A DNA stretch of 64,000 nucleotides from Marinobacterium sedimentorum (GTDB lineage Bacteria > Pseudomonadota > Gammaproteobacteria > Pseudomonadales > Balneatricaceae). The notes under the pieces are model-generated. The model was not told the origin of the DNA. It did not search any database and saw nothing but the letters and a program-made list of their open reading frames with translations. Shown piece by piece: positions 54,701 through 64,000 of the stretch. Every line of letters begins with the position of its first letter. Position 1 is the first letter of the stretch. Made by a program: the position numbers and the translations under genes. The stretch spans positions 186,001-250,000 of the forward strand of contig NZ_JALDYX010000003.1 in the NCBI RefSeq assembly GCF_024267675.1. Direction: 5' to 3'.

Positions 54701-57700
54701 CAGGGCCTCGCCCTTCACACGATTGCGCTTGAGGCCAGTAATCGACTGGAACGCGGGGCCGTATTGCAGCGAAAGCTCGCCCAGCTCCTGGTACAGCTGT
54801 GCAATATCGACCGTCTCTCCGTCGAAGGCCTCGAACGCCTGCTCACCCAGCTGCGCAACCGCCTTGACCGCCAGCGGGAAGAGCTGCGCCCGGGCATGAA
54901 GCACCGCCTCGCGCTCGGAGAGGCTGTCGCTGGCCAGCAGTTTCGCCTCGTTGGTGAACGCATCGAACTCGACGTTCATGCGCAGTGCGCGCTCCCTGTC
55001 GAGGATCAGCGGCTCAATAATATCGATATTGCGCAGGCTCCAGCCGCTGTCGGCATCCAGTTGCGGCCACCGTTCCCGGGCCGACTCGCACAATGCCTCC
55101 AGGAATCCAGCGGCCGGCATAATGGCGACTCCGTCCACCTTGTGGTCGTCGAGGTAGTTGAGCCGGCTCAGGTTGAGATCGGCGCCGTCCCGACCGTGCA
55201 GCGGATCGACCTGCGCATGCATGCGATCGTTTGCCTGCCACAGCGACTCGCGCCACAGCGGCTTGCGCTGCCAGGGGTAAGCCGGCAGATCGATCAAGCG
55301 GCCCCTGCCTTCGCGACTCTGCCAGTCGAGTCCGCCGCCCGCCGTGTAGATGTCGGCCACCGCCTGCTGCACGGCAATGCCTTCGGGCTTGTTCATCCAC
55401 AGCGTGGCGACCTCGCGGGCATCGGTGCCCTGCTCCTGGAAAACCTCCTCGATTGCGCGACGCAGTACCGGATGCGGGCCTATCTCGACAAAGGTCGTGT
55501 AGCCATCAGCCAGCATGCTGCGAATCGCCGCGGCAAAATGGACCGGCTCGCGCACGTTATCGCACCAGTACTCGGCATCGAAGCGACGGGCATCGGCCCT
55601 GTGCCCCAAGCGGGCACCGGTCACCGTGGAATAGATCACCGTCGTGGCTTCTTTCGGGGCAAGACCGGCCAACTGCCGGCGCAGCTCCGGCTTGAGCTGC
55701 TCCATCACCGGGCTGTGGTAGGGCACGGCCACATCGAGCATACGGGCAAAGAGTTTTTGTTCGGTTGCCGACGCCAGGATAGCGTCCAGGCAATCGGCAT
55801 CGCCGGCAACGGTGACGCTGGAGGGCGAGTTGATTGCAGCCAGCGAGACCTTGCCCGCATAAGGCGCGATCAGCTCGGCCGCGGTGGCCTCGCCGACCCC
55901 CAGCGCCAGCATCTTGCCCTGCCCGGCCGTGGTGGCCTGGATACGGCTGCGCTGGCAACTCACCAGCAGGGTCTCTTCCAGGGTCAACATGCCCGACGCC
56001 CAGGCAGAGGCCACCTCGCCAACCGAATGACCGACCACCGCATCGGGCTTTACCCCTTCGGCCGCCAGGATCGCGGTCAAGCCCAGCTGGACCATCAGGT
56101 TACCCGACTGAGCATACTCGGTACGCTTGATCTCGGAGTGCTCTTCGTCCTTGAGCATCTCGGCCAGAATGGAAAATCCGGCTATTTTGCTGAATGCTGC
56201 GTCAGCATCCTGCAGCGTGCTGCGAAAGATCGCGTTTTGCTCATAGAGCTCAAGGCCCATGCCGTGCCACTGCGGCCCCATCCCAGTGTAGACAAAGGCA
56301 ATGCGCTTGTCGCCGGAGCTGGCGCGCTCACCCTGGGACGCGCCCGCCGGCATCTCGCCGTCTAGGTACTGCTGCAACGCCGCACGCAGCGACTGCCTGG
56401 AATCGCCCCAGACCGCCAGACGGTGCGATAGCTGAGCACGCTTGTTGGAGGCCGTGAAGAGCACGTCTTCCAGCGCGACCTCGTCGGAGGCCAGCAGAGC
56501 AACGAACTGCGCGGCCCGGGCGCGCAAGGCGTCGGCGTCGCGCGCGGAGATCGGCAGCAGCCGCAGACCTTCGGTCATGCCGTGTGTTGCGTCGTCGCGG
56601 CGGTGATTATCGGGCCGACCGGACAGGATGACGTGCGCATTGGTGCCGCCATAGCCAAAGGAGTTAATGGCGATCTTGGCCGGCTGGCCATCGGCCGCCA
56701 GCGGCACCGCCGACCGGGGCAGGAAAATCCGCTGCGGTATCGCGGGATTGACGGTTTCCAGGCCCGCTACCGGCGGCACCAGGTTGTTGCGCAACATCAT
56801 CACGGACTTGATGACACTGGCTATACCGGCAGCGGCCTCCAGGTGTCCGATGCTCGCCTTGACCGATCCGACGCAGCAATCATTGTCACGACCGTAAACC
56901 TCGGCAATCGCCTTTGTTTCGAGCGGATCGCCCACCCCTGTGCCGGTACCATGGGCCTCGATGTAATTGACCTCGCCGGCCTCGCAGCCACTGGAGGACA
57001 ATACCTTCTTCATGAGGTCACGCTGTGCGCCGGGATTGGGCACGGTGATGCCGCTGGTGCGGCCATCCTGGTTGACGCCGACCCCTTCCACCACCGCCAG
57101 GATAGTGTCGCCGTCGCGCTCTGCGGCGGCCAGGCTCTTCAGTACCACAACGCCCCCGCCTTCGCCGCGACCATAGCCGTCAGCACGGGCGTCGAAACTC
57201 TTTGAGCGGCCGTCTTTGGCCAAAAAGCGGCCCTTCGACATGGCGATGCTGTATTCGGGGCGCAGCATGAAATTGACGCCGCCCACCAGCGCCGTTTCAC
57301 ACTGGCTGGACTCAATCGCCGAAACCGCCTGGGCCAAGGCGACCAGTGATGAGGAACAGGCCGTATCCAGCGAAAAGCTGGGACCATGAAAATCAAAAGC
57401 GTAGGAAATTCGGTTGGACAGCATGGTGAGAGTGGCGCCGGCGGCGCTGTGGGAACCTATGGTGTCCCTGGCGCCCGCCCCCAACTGGTTGAGCAGATGG
57501 TCAACCGTGAATCCACCGACAAAGACGCCGGTGTCGGAGCCCGCCATCCGCTCCGGGTCGAGCCCGGCAGATTCCAGCGCTTCCCAGCTCAGCTCCAGCA
57601 GCATCCGCTGCTGCGGATCGAGGAATTCGACTTCACGTGGCGACAGGTTGAAGAACTCGGCATCGAAGCCACGGTAGTCGTAGTCGTGCAGAAAGTGGCC

Positions 57701-57919
57701 GGACTCGACATACGCCTTGCCCGCAGCATCGCTGCTGTTGCTGTACTTCTCCAGAGACCAGCGATCCATGGGAATTTTGCTGGCATAGTTTCTCCCGGAC
57801 AGGAGGTTTTTAAAGAACGACTCTGGATTATTAGATCCGCCTGGAAACTTACAGGCAGCGCCAACAACCGCGACTTTCATCTGCCCATAATCGCTAGCTG
57901 CGCCATCAGCATTTCCCAT
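51800..57919 (-). CDS. Single-module type I polyketide synthase (KS-AT-DH-KR'-ER'-KR-ACP)
   Basis: A 2039-residue protein. KS: DTACSSSL with Cys188, HGTGTGVGDPLE with His323, GHLEAAAG with His359. AT: GHSVGEV with Ser632, VPYHSPVM with His735; malonyl choice uncertain. DH: His926-x3-Gly-x4-Pro and LDGCFQ (Asp1097, Gln1101), intact. Residues 1195-1390 look like the structural KR half. Residues 1395-1640 resemble an enoyl reductase, but the NADPH loop is VLVDNGALGAALG (about 1518-1530) instead of HAAxGGVG, so it is probably inactive. KR: GGFGGLG (1686-1692), LDD (1771-1773, B type), Ser1817 and Tyr1830. ACP: GVDSLM with Ser1996. No thioesterase or reductase end. GGAG precedes the ATG. It would work iteratively and be released by the next gene, AOS. 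Confidence 0.95.
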   Translation of the reverse strand: MGNADGAASDYGQMKVAVVGAACKFPGGSNNPESFFKNLLSGRNYASKIPMDRWSLEKYSNSSDAAGKAYVESGHFLHDYDYRGFDAEFFNLSPREVEFLDPQQRMLLELSWEALESAGLDPERMAGSDTGVFVGGFTVDHLLNQLGAGARDTIGSHSAAGATLTMLSNRISYAFDFHGPSFSLDTACSSSLVALAQAVSAIESSQCETALVGGVNFMLRPEYSIAMSKGRFLAKDGRSKSFDARADGYGRGEGGGVVVLKSLAAAERDGDTILAVVEGVGVNQDGRTSGITVPNPGAQRDLMKKVLSSSGCEAGEVNYIEAHGTGTGVGDPLETKAIAEVYGRDNDCCVGSVKASIGHLEAAAGIASVIKSVMMLRNNLVPPVAGLETVNPAIPQRIFLPRSAVPLAADGQPAKIAINSFGYGGTNAHVILSGRPDNHRRDDATHGMTEGLRLLPISARDADALRARAAQFVALLASDEVALEDVLFTASNKRAQLSHRLAVWGDSRQSLRAALQQYLDGEMPAGASQGERASSGDKRIAFVYTGMGPQWHGMGLELYEQNAIFRSTLQDADAAFSKIAGFSILAEMLKDEEHSEIKRTEYAQSGNLMVQLGLTAILAAEGVKPDAVVGHSVGEVASAWASGMLTLEETLLVSCQRSRIQATTAGQGKMLALGVGEATAAELIAPYAGKVSLAAINSPSSVTVAGDADCLDAILASATEQKLFARMLDVAVPYHSPVMEQLKPELRRQLAGLAPKEATTVIYSTVTGARLGHRADARRFDAEYWCDNVREPVHFAAAIRSMLADGYTTFVEIGPHPVLRRAIEEVFQEQGTDAREVATLWMNKPEGIAVQQAVADIYTAGGGLDWQSREGRGRLIDLPAYPWQRKPLWRESLWQANDRMHAQVDPLHGRDGADLNLSRLNYLDDHKVDGVAIMPAAGFLEALCESARERWPQLDADSGWSLRNIDIIEPLILDRERALRMNVEFDAFTNEAKLLASDSLSEREAVLHARAQLFPLAVKAVAQLGEQAFEAFDGETVDIAQLYQELGELSLQYGPAFQSITGLKRNRVKGEALVALERPEVAGEDSSMYVLHPSLLDGCFQSAIALLEPSDGAYLPVSIEALQVFAAAPEWMLCKVSIVEKSAAQIVVDFALADESGAVFAVVKRLTYAALRGALEPDRFPKGDYQRRWNEQPALESVDPNVTGLAIIASPVEPLADALLEVCASVGIPCQRYAMEELQEPAVLAQASHIAYIAWSGVNPECDPTGQRNVSELLALVQGLNGAAHNGKLRVVTRLSSALVAGDQVIPAQTAIAGFARVARNELEAQDIAIIDINQVATDEIFAQAQSLFVEIINAAVIDEIAIRDSRRYAVELHRCAALESADSVQVEDVTATPVSLVIAGTEISARVLSASPRLRDHEYRIRIDRLARQQGNEAMMAVCATVLECGAGTTRFSAGERVAGLLPYRLASQQLVSEQEALLVSAEAAGAQALQASHAIVDVQAALLLEHVCAGMAGAEVLVDNGALGAALGRRLARAGARVTRFDQFDAAAQQRFDLMAGPLAQWSRSLGFSSLAEGGQLLDLSSQQLAFALPSHCGRLVRAVSDLAGFTKSQAYATALQGVIREAAEGGLPQVAEWTLQSLLEQGPAEPRPGEWQELLLCAGQAPFTAMGPDVPAFSANGSYLITGGFGGLGAEVARWLADHGAGHIALVSRRGGATPGADMLVRDLEQAGATVSTHAVDMSQADAVSALIQTLCRAAAPLKGIFHAAGVLDDQLLLDMPTEALASVMAVKAGGALSLHRTLESLSVELEHFVLFSSIANLVGNSRQANYCAANGYLDGLAHLRRARGLPALSVNFGAIAAVGMLEEDARIGQHLTQIGLAPLNVGTALRGLGRALVQGQTQIAIAEQIAWERWAAYETVGGNSPAFSKLVAASREAANGDASLVVQLHQAVKSSSEADGKAVLQNLVADVIAMVLKTSAERLKPDLAFDAFGVDSLMSTEIQINLDQAIGIGYSVVELLGHATINGLVDKAFAEITAA

Positions 57920-58664
57920 GACCGAACTCCTTTACCTAAAATATTTATCCATAAAGGTCGCTGCTCCTGCCGCCCAACTCCAAACGCAACAACTAACCGC
58001 CAACCCACCCGATACGAAAGTAAACAGGATTTTCCTGCGATTGCCGAAATAGAAGCGTTTATTGCGTAGCCGAGCACGCCTTCGAAAATATCCAGCAGAC
58101 ATTCGCCAGATAAAGGCGACCGCGGCAAAAAATTTGTTTAAAGCCGCTGACCGCTATCAAGACAGCAATATTCGAACAATATCCATCTGCTGCACCTCAG
58201 CGACCACCCGTTTTTGGGTAACCGATAGCCAGGGCTTTACCGCCTGCAGCACGATAACTGTCATATATTGCGTTTTAGTTACGTGAAAATCGAAATTATC
58301 ATACTACGTGATACCGTCCATGATTATTTTTGTGATAAAAGCCTGCTACGAAAAACGTTATCTTGTAGCTTTAAAGATTTGGCAAGGGGCGCTTGGTTGA
58401 GCCCCGGCAGCCTTAGATATCCTATTTAGCAGAACACCAACTTAATCTGCATATTGCTTAAACGCAGGCGAATCTAACGCATATCTCCGTATCTTTCAAA
58501 CATTTGTTTTATATTCAGGATACCTAATTAGATGCACCCAATGGGCATATTTCCCACTGGGCACGGAATCCACTACCACGACCGTCTCTACATGGCGACA
58601 ATTAAGCATCTTCGAATATTCGCGCCAATAGGCCAGCCAATTGAAGGCCACGCGGCCAATCTTT
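57920..58664 (-). promoter_or_regulatory. Long AT-richer leader upstream of the PKS gene
   Basis: 745 bases without a supported gene, clearly less GC-rich than the flanks. It must carry the operon promoter. A direct repeat TACGTGA occurs at 58280-58286 and 58305-58311, 25 bases apart. A small stem GGGGC/GCCCC lies near 58385-58404. No regulator gene is nearby. I cannot name a transcription factor from these repeats. Confidence 0.4.
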
Positions 58665-59606
58665 TCATCTGATATCCAGGCTGGCGCGGTACCACTCAAC
58701 GGTTTCCCTGATAGCTATTTCATGGGGTGTACTATCGTTGCCAAACCGATCCTCGTATTTAGCGTGATCAACAATGTATTGCTGCTCCCATTCATACATC
58801 ATCTCTTTCATCTCTTTGAGCATGGGATTGAAAAGACCCAAAAACGAAACCATGCGCTTTCCGGCAGACCGTATCTTCACCGGTTTCTGTATATGCTCCT
58901 GGACAAGTGAAACCAGCTGTCGCGTTGTAGCGGTTGGAGGATTGGCGACATGCCACACCTGGCCAAAGACGTCGTCCTGGTCACTCAGCCTGACCAACGC
59001 CCTGGCGAAATCCTTTATATATGTATAGGTATGCGGCAAATCTACATTACCCAGCAAGTTGGCCGGTTTCCCGGTCAGGGCCGCCGTGAAAAACATTTCA
59101 CCGAAGGCTGAATTCGTGACCAGGGGCCCATAAAAGTCAGCCGCTCTTGCAATCACGACCTTCATATCGGCCTCGTTCAACAGCATCTGCGCCATGGACG
59201 CTCTTACCTTTCCCTTGTGGCCGGTCGCTTTATACGCAAGCGACTCCGTTAATGGCAGGCCTTTCGTATCGCCGTAGCCATACAGATTATCGGCATATAT
59301 TAATTTGCAGCCTGCTCTCTTCACGCCATCAAGGATTCCTTTTGTCAGTGAAGGAAACTTTTCGGGCCACTCTGGATAAGGCGGCATTGCACAATGAAAT
59401 ACCGCATCCGCCCCTCTACAGATCTCAAAGACCTTTTCAGAATCATTGGCATCCCCCTGGATAACCTTGATCCGCGCCGGTATCTTATGACCCAGCTTCC
59501 CGCTGCGGTTAACGACAGCCACCTCCTTATCCTGCTCGAGCAGCATTTGAGCAACCCATAAGCCAAGAGGTCCTGTACCGAAGACGATGTTCCTTTGGTT
59601 TTTCAT
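58665..59606 (-). CDS. Extended short-chain dehydrogenase (NAD-dependent epimerase/dehydratase-like)
   Basis: A 313-residue protein. The Rossmann N-terminus is IVFGTGPLGLWVAQML with VAVVNRSG at the second strand, followed by DANDSEKVFEICRGADAVFH and LIYADNLYGYGD. The usual YxxxK catalytic pair is not obvious. It lies upstream of the PKS gene on the same strand and has a lower-GC codon pattern. In bacterial sphingolipid synthesis the 3-ketone reductase is also an extended SDR, so a ketone-reducing role next to an AOS is possible but unproven. It starts MKNQRNIVFGTG. Confidence 0.75.
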   Translation of the reverse strand: MKNQRNIVFGTGPLGLWVAQMLLEQDKEVAVVNRSGKLGHKIPARIKVIQGDANDSEKVFEICRGADAVFHCAMPPYPEWPEKFPSLTKGILDGVKRAGCKLIYADNLYGYGDTKGLPLTESLAYKATGHKGKVRASMAQMLLNEADMKVVIARAADFYGPLVTNSAFGEMFFTAALTGKPANLLGNVDLPHTYTYIKDFARALVRLSDQDDVFGQVWHVANPPTATTRQLVSLVQEHIQKPVKIRSAGKRMVSFLGLFNPMLKEMKEMMYEWEQQYIVDHAKYEDRFGNDSTPHEIAIRETVEWYRASLDIR

Positions 59607-60346
59607 AAATATCCTTGTATTCGAAAGAGGATTCAGCGGCTGGAAGAGCGAATATAGAGTAATTAGCGTTTGAGGTCAGGCCTTGAACGTGAATAATGCA
59701 GACCCGAGAACGCGATCATTGTTTTCGCCTCCCCTATCGACTCGAACAGCCGCCACGCAATCCGCGGGAAGGTTCGCACGCGTTCGCCACTTAGCCAAGA
59801 GTTTTCGGGCGCTCGCGACTGCCCGGGCCACGCCGGAAAGATAAGCGCCTTTATCAACAGGAATTACCTTGTAACACCGCCGGAAAATGCGACCGTTCCG
59901 GCTATGATTGCAGCTGAGTCTTTATGTCCAGACACCATCGAGCTGCCTCATAGCGTGGCAGAGATTAGCCTCCGGTGTATGGATCAACTGCGGCTATTAA
60001 CCTGGCGTTCGCACTGGCTTGCGGCCAGTGACGAAGCGTCCATGCTGCCTGTATTATCCCGCCGGGTTGATAATGATTCCCCATAAGACAACAGGCATGG
60101 CATACCCAGTGAAAGCTTCACTGAGGCCGACAAAGTCAGATGGCAGAGCGCACCCGCGAACTCCGATCCTAGCGGTGCGACCATCCCTGACGCCTCACGG
60201 GTATTAATTAAAGAGTACGGGGTTCATACGAAGGCATTGAACTTTAAACCGAGTGACCAGAGCAAAACCCCGTTCTGCCCCAACCTACGCTCAGGCAAAG
60301 CCTGTGAGCCGATTTTTAACCGGGCTGTAGCAACTCCAACAACCTG
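59607..60346. other. Non-coding interval between the SDR and Lon-N genes
   Basis: About 740 bases with lower coding signal. The open frames are short and lack family likeness. I see no terminal repeats, transposase fragments or RNA gene. It may be the boundary of the acquired PKS region. Confidence 0.4.
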
Positions 60347-60925
60347 CTAATGCTCCCAGTCAATGGACTCATGAATCAGCTTGAGTCGTGCCACCGGGCC
60401 ATCACAGCTCAGCAGCTCCTGCTTGTCTGCGGCGGAAAATGGCAACCAGTCGGCCAGGCGATAGGCCACCACAACCGCATCATCCGTATCGGTATCTGCC
60501 GCAAAGGGCGCGAACGAGGGATGCTTGAGCATCTGACACAGCAGCTGCTGCAATGGCTCGTATAGCGCAGGTACAGGTTCGGCAGCCTCCAGCTCCAGCC
60601 AGTCGCAGTCCGCCAGCTGCAGATTATCAGGCCGCACCTGCACGGGCCCGATACGCACCCGGCGCAAGCCCTGCACCACAATCCCCAGACGCTCGTTGGG
60701 TAATTGATCCCAGTCGATAATCTTTGCGTAGACACCAATATCGTAAAACGGCGTCTGTCCGTTCACAGCCGTCTGATCGACGCAGGTCTGTACAATGACA
60801 AAGCCGCTCTGGCGACGAAAGGACTCCGACACCATCTGCAGATAGCGCGGCTCAAAAATCTGCAGCGGCATGCGTGAACCGGGGAACAGCACAACCGGCA
60901 GCGGAAACAGCGGCAATATATCCAT
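60347..60925 (-). CDS. Lon N-terminal (LON substrate-binding) domain protein
   Basis: A 192-residue protein with only the Lon N-terminal domain, LPLFPLPVVLFPGSRMPLQI followed by FEPRYLQMVSESFRR, and no ATPase or protease part. It is a common short stand-alone family in Gammaproteobacteria with unsettled function, possibly binding unfolded peptides. The ATG has GGAGG 4 bases upstream. The gene lies downstream of sucD on the same strand, but the sucD terminator at 61064-61090 separates them. Confidence 0.9.
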   Translation of the reverse strand: MDILPLFPLPVVLFPGSRMPLQIFEPRYLQMVSESFRRQSGFVIVQTCVDQTAVNGQTPFYDIGVYAKIIDWDQLPNERLGIVVQGLRRVRIGPVQVRPDNLQLADCDWLELEAAEPVPALYEPLQQLLCQMLKHPSFAPFAADTDTDDAVVVAYRLADWLPFSAADKQELLSCDGPVARLKLIHESIDWEH

Positions 60926-61063
60926 CAGTCCTCCAGGCGCTTTGGTCTAAGTATACGAATTCCGGGCCCCAGCAGTTCACCCCTGTTCGCCGCACGCTGC
61001 CGCAGCCCGGATGCCTGGCTCAGCATTCAGCCTTCAATTACTCAGTCTGCACCAGACAGGCAC

Positions 61064-61090
61064 AAAAAAGGCAGCCGAAGCTGCCTTTTT
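61064..61090 (-). terminator. sucD terminator
   Basis: Stem AAAAAAGGCAGC-CGAA-GCTGCCTTTTT. It lies 25 bases after the sucD stop, with T residues on both strands. Confidence 0.92.
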
Positions 61091-61114
61091 AAAACGCCTG
61101 AAATCAGACGATTT

Positions 61115-61996
61115 TTACTTCGTTTCCCAGCCAGTCAGTTCGGCAAGCGCCTTGCCGATATCGGCCAGGGAGCGAACAGTCTTGACGCCAGCGTCTTCCA
61201 GGGCTGCGAATTTCTCGTCCGCAGTACCCTTGCCACCGGAGATGATCGCACCGGCGTGACCCATGCGCTTGCCGGCCGGAGCCGTAACACCCGCGATGTA
61301 GGATACAACCGGCTTGGTGACGTTGGCCTTGATGTAGGCTGCCGCTTCTTCTTCGGCGGAGCCGCCGATCTCACCGATCATGACGATGGCTTCGGTCTGC
61401 GGATCCTTCTCGAACATCTCCAGGATGTCGATGAAGTTGGAGCCCGGGATCGGGTCGCCACCGATGCCGACACAGGTAGACTGGCCGAAGCCTGCATCTG
61501 TCGTCTGCTTGACCGCTTCGTAGGTCAGGGTGCCCGAACGGGACACGATGCCGACCTTGCCCGGCAGATGGATGTGACCCGGCATGATGCCGATCTTGCA
61601 TTCACCCGGCGTGATCACGCCCGGGCAGTTCGGGCCCACCAGGCGCACGCCCAGCTCGTCACACTTGACCTTGCACTGCAGCATGTCCATCACCGGGATG
61701 TGCTCGGTGATGCAGACGATCAGCTTGATGCCTGCATTGGCGGCTTCCAGGATGGAATCCTTGCAGAAGGGTGCCGGTACGTAGATCACGGAGGCATCGG
61801 CGCCAGTGGCGTCAACCGCTTCCTGTACGGTGTTAAACACCGGCAGACCCAGGTGCTCGGTACCGCCCTTGCCCGGCGTTACGCCACCGACCATCTTGGT
61901 GCCGTATGCAATTGCCTGTTCGGAGTGGAAGGTACCCTGGCCACCGGTGAAACCCTGGCAGATGACCTTGGTGTCCTTGTTGATCAAAATCGACAT
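61115..61996 (-). CDS. sucD: Succinate-CoA ligase, ADP-forming, alpha subunit
   Basis: A 293-residue subunit that carries the catalytic phosphohistidine. Features: [20 protein letters not shown] with the CoA-binding fold, [50 protein letters not shown] and [10 protein letters not shown] (active His). It converts succinyl-CoA to succinate with substrate-level phosphorylation in the TCA cycle. Its ATG overlaps the sucC stop by one base (TAATG), so translation is coupled. Confidence 0.97.
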   Translation of the reverse strand: MSILINKDTKVICQGFTGGQGTFHSEQAIAYGTKMVGGVTPGKGGTEHLGLPVFNTVQEAVDATGADASVIYVPAPFCKDSILEAANAGIKLIVCITEHIPVMDMLQCKVKCDELGVRLVGPNCPGVITPGECKIGIMPGHIHLPGKVGIVSRSGTLTYEAVKQTTDAGFGQSTCVGIGGDPIPGSNFIDILEMFEKDPQTEAIVMIGEIGGSAEEEAAAYIKANVTKPVVSYIAGVTAPAGKRMGHAGAIISGGKGTADEKFAALEDAGVKTVRSLADIGKALAELTGWETK

Positions 61997-63162
61997 TATT
62001 TACCCTCCGCTGCTTTAACCGCCTGCTGAGCACCGTCGGTCAGGCTGGTTGCTGCAATGATATCCAGTCCGGATTCCGCCAGACGCTGTGCACCGAGTTC
62101 CGCGTTGTTGCCTTCGAGGCGTACAACCACGGGCACGTTAACGCCCACTTCCTTAACCGCACCGATAATACCGTCGGCAATCAGGTCACAGCGCACGATA
62201 CCGCCGAAGATGTTAACGAATACGGCTTTAACATTGTCGTCGGACAGGATGATCTTGAAGGCTTCAGTCACACGCTCCTTGGTGGCACCGCCGCCAACAT
62301 CGAGGAAGTTGGCCGGCTGGCCGCCGTGCAGCTTGACGATGTCCATGGTGCCCATGGCCAGGCCTGCGCCGTTAACCATGCAGCCGATGTTGCCATCCAG
62401 CGCCACGTAGTTCAGATCCCACTCGGCCGCACGGGCTTCACGGGCATCATCCTGGGACGGATCGTGCATTTCCAGCAGATCCTTGTGACGGTAGAGTGCG
62501 TTGCCGTCGAGAACGATTTTGGCGTCCAGGCAGTGCAGGTTACCGGCATCGGTGATGACCAGCGGGTTGATTTCCAGCAGTGCCAGATCCTTCTCTTCAA
62601 ACATCTTCGCAAGACCCATGAAGATGTTGACGAACTGCTTGATCTGGTCGCCCTGCAGACCCAGCTTGAACGCCAGGTCGCGGCCCTGGTAGGGCTGTGC
62701 GCCGGTCAGCGGATCAATGGTGGCCTTGAGAATCTTTTCCGGCGTCTCTTCTGCAACCTTCTCGATCTCGACACCACCTTCGGTGGACGCCATGAACACG
62801 ATACGACGCGAAGAGCGGTCTACCACCGCACCCAGGTAGAGTTCCTGAGCGATATCGGTGCAGGTCTCAACCAGAATCTTGGAAACCGGCTGACCGTTGG
62901 CATCTGTCTGGTAGGTCACCAGGTTTTTGCCCAGCCATTTTTCAGCAAAGGCGCTGGCTTCTTCCGGAGAGGTGATCAGCTTGACGCCGCCAGCCTTGCC
63001 TCGGCCACCGGCATGCACCTGCGCCTTGACAACCCACTGGCTGCCGCCAATCTTTTTCGCCGCTGCAGCTGCGTCTTCCGGAGTATCTACCGCGAATCCT
63101 TTGGAAACCGGCAGACCATAGGTGGCAAACAGCTGTTTACCCTGGTACTCGTGAAGGTTCAT
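61996..63162 (-). CDS. sucC: Succinate-CoA ligase, ADP-forming, beta subunit
   Basis: A 388-residue ATP-grasp subunit. Features: [40 protein letters not shown] (nucleotide loop), [30 protein letters not shown] and [10 protein letters not shown]. It binds ADP and succinate and pairs with SucD. It is the first gene of the sucCD pair on this strand and follows the lpd gene, an arrangement typical of Pseudomonas-like sucAB-lpd-sucCD clusters. Confidence 0.97.
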   Translation of the reverse strand: MNLHEYQGKQLFATYGLPVSKGFAVDTPEDAAAAAKKIGGSQWVVKAQVHAGGRGKAGGVKLITSPEEASAFAEKWLGKNLVTYQTDANGQPVSKILVETCTDIAQELYLGAVVDRSSRRIVFMASTEGGVEIEKVAEETPEKILKATIDPLTGAQPYQGRDLAFKLGLQGDQIKQFVNIFMGLAKMFEEKDLALLEINPLVITDAGNLHCLDAKIVLDGNALYRHKDLLEMHDPSQDDAREARAAEWDLNYVALDGNIGCMVNGAGLAMGTMDIVKLHGGQPANFLDVGGGATKERVTEAFKIILSDDNVKAVFVNIFGGIVRCDLIADGIIGAVKEVGVNVPVVVRLEGNNAELGAQRLAESGLDIIAATSLTDGAQQAVKAAEGK

Positions 63163-63258
63163 GCTCTTGTCCGTTGTCTGGTCAATTATGAATTCTGTGC
63201 CCGCCAGGCAAGCATACAGAATTCTGGCTCACTCGTTTATACGACAAGCGTCTAATAG

Positions 63259-63286
63259 GAATGGCCGGAATCGTGTCCGGCCATTC
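63259..63286 (-). terminator. Hairpin between lpd and sucC
   Basis: A perfect 11 bp stem GAATGGCCGGA/TCCGGCCATTC with a 6-base loop, 20 bases after the lpd stop. There is no good T tract, so it may attenuate or stabilise the RNA rather than end it. Confidence 0.5.
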
Positions 63287-63305
63287 ATAAGCTCGTGTTA
63301 CCGGC

Positions 63306-64000
<695 letters not shown>

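Noticed and set aside
54644..56365. 573-residue plus-strand open frame inside the PKS gene
   Set aside because: Antisense to intact DH and AT domains; no domain likeness of its own.

Overview
This 64 kb window is a GC-rich chromosome segment from a Gammaproteobacterium. The gene content (FabV enoyl reductase, ErcA-like alcohol dehydrogenase with a hybrid kinase, TIGR02647 and PA3496-like small proteins, DUF5610, MocR/DUF1127 pair, NhaD, AspRS of the Pseudomonas type) suggests a marine Pseudomonadales/Oceanospirillales lineage. The genus cannot be fixed from the sequence. There are no rRNA or tRNA genes, no CRISPR arrays and no recognisable transposase genes.

Layout. 1-6.1 kb: yebC (partial), aspS, a HIT protein, a GNAT/DUF482 protein, a small protein and a NhaD antiporter. 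6.6-10.7 kb: two small proteins, a 271 bp folded palindromic element (7556-7826), a GcvA-type LysR gene with no ordinary start codon, a META lipoprotein and fabV. 10.9-14.5 kb: modE divergent from modABC with a clear ModE operator between them. 14.5-24.6 kb: gor, xthA, a tandem UspA protein, a membrane GGDEF protein, DUF5610, an ArsR regulator, an alkyltransferase-like protein coupled to a Pat-type acetyltransferase, and a lipoprotein. 24.9-33.8 kb: two tandem PA3496-like mini-proteins, yejK/ndpA, a second GGDEF protein, trhO, hisC, an ornithine-type decarboxylase, a CBS protein and a PhzF protein. 33.9-39.1 kb: a DUF1127/MocR divergent pair with repeated ACAGAT boxes, an ercA/hybrid-kinase pair and a DksA-like protein. 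39.1-45 kb: a possible small RNA, htpG with a sigma-32 promoter, DUF599, selO, DUF3301 and a truncated haemoglobin. 60.3-64 kb: a Lon-N domain protein, sucD, sucC and lpd (partial).

The most interesting region is 45.0-59.6 kb, where everything is on the minus strand. In transcription order it holds an extended SDR, a 745 bp AT-richer leader, a 2039-residue single-module type I polyketide synthase (KS-AT-DH-structural KR-degenerate ER-KR-ACP, no release domain), an alpha-oxoamine synthase, a LolA-like periplasmic protein, a beta-barrel outer-membrane protein, an MMPL/RND exporter and a type II thioesterase. The inferred logic is iterative synthesis of an unsaturated chain, release from the ACP by decarboxylative condensation with an amino acid to give an alpha-amino ketone (a sphingoid-like or polyene amine), possible ketone reduction by the SDR, and export through a dedicated envelope pathway. 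The combination is strong in sequence; the product is inference.

Biological themes elsewhere are molybdate uptake, redox defence (Gor, SelO, Usp, HtpG), c-di-GMP signalling (two GGEEF proteins), alcohol oxidation control and the 2-oxoglutarate to succinate part of the TCA cycle.
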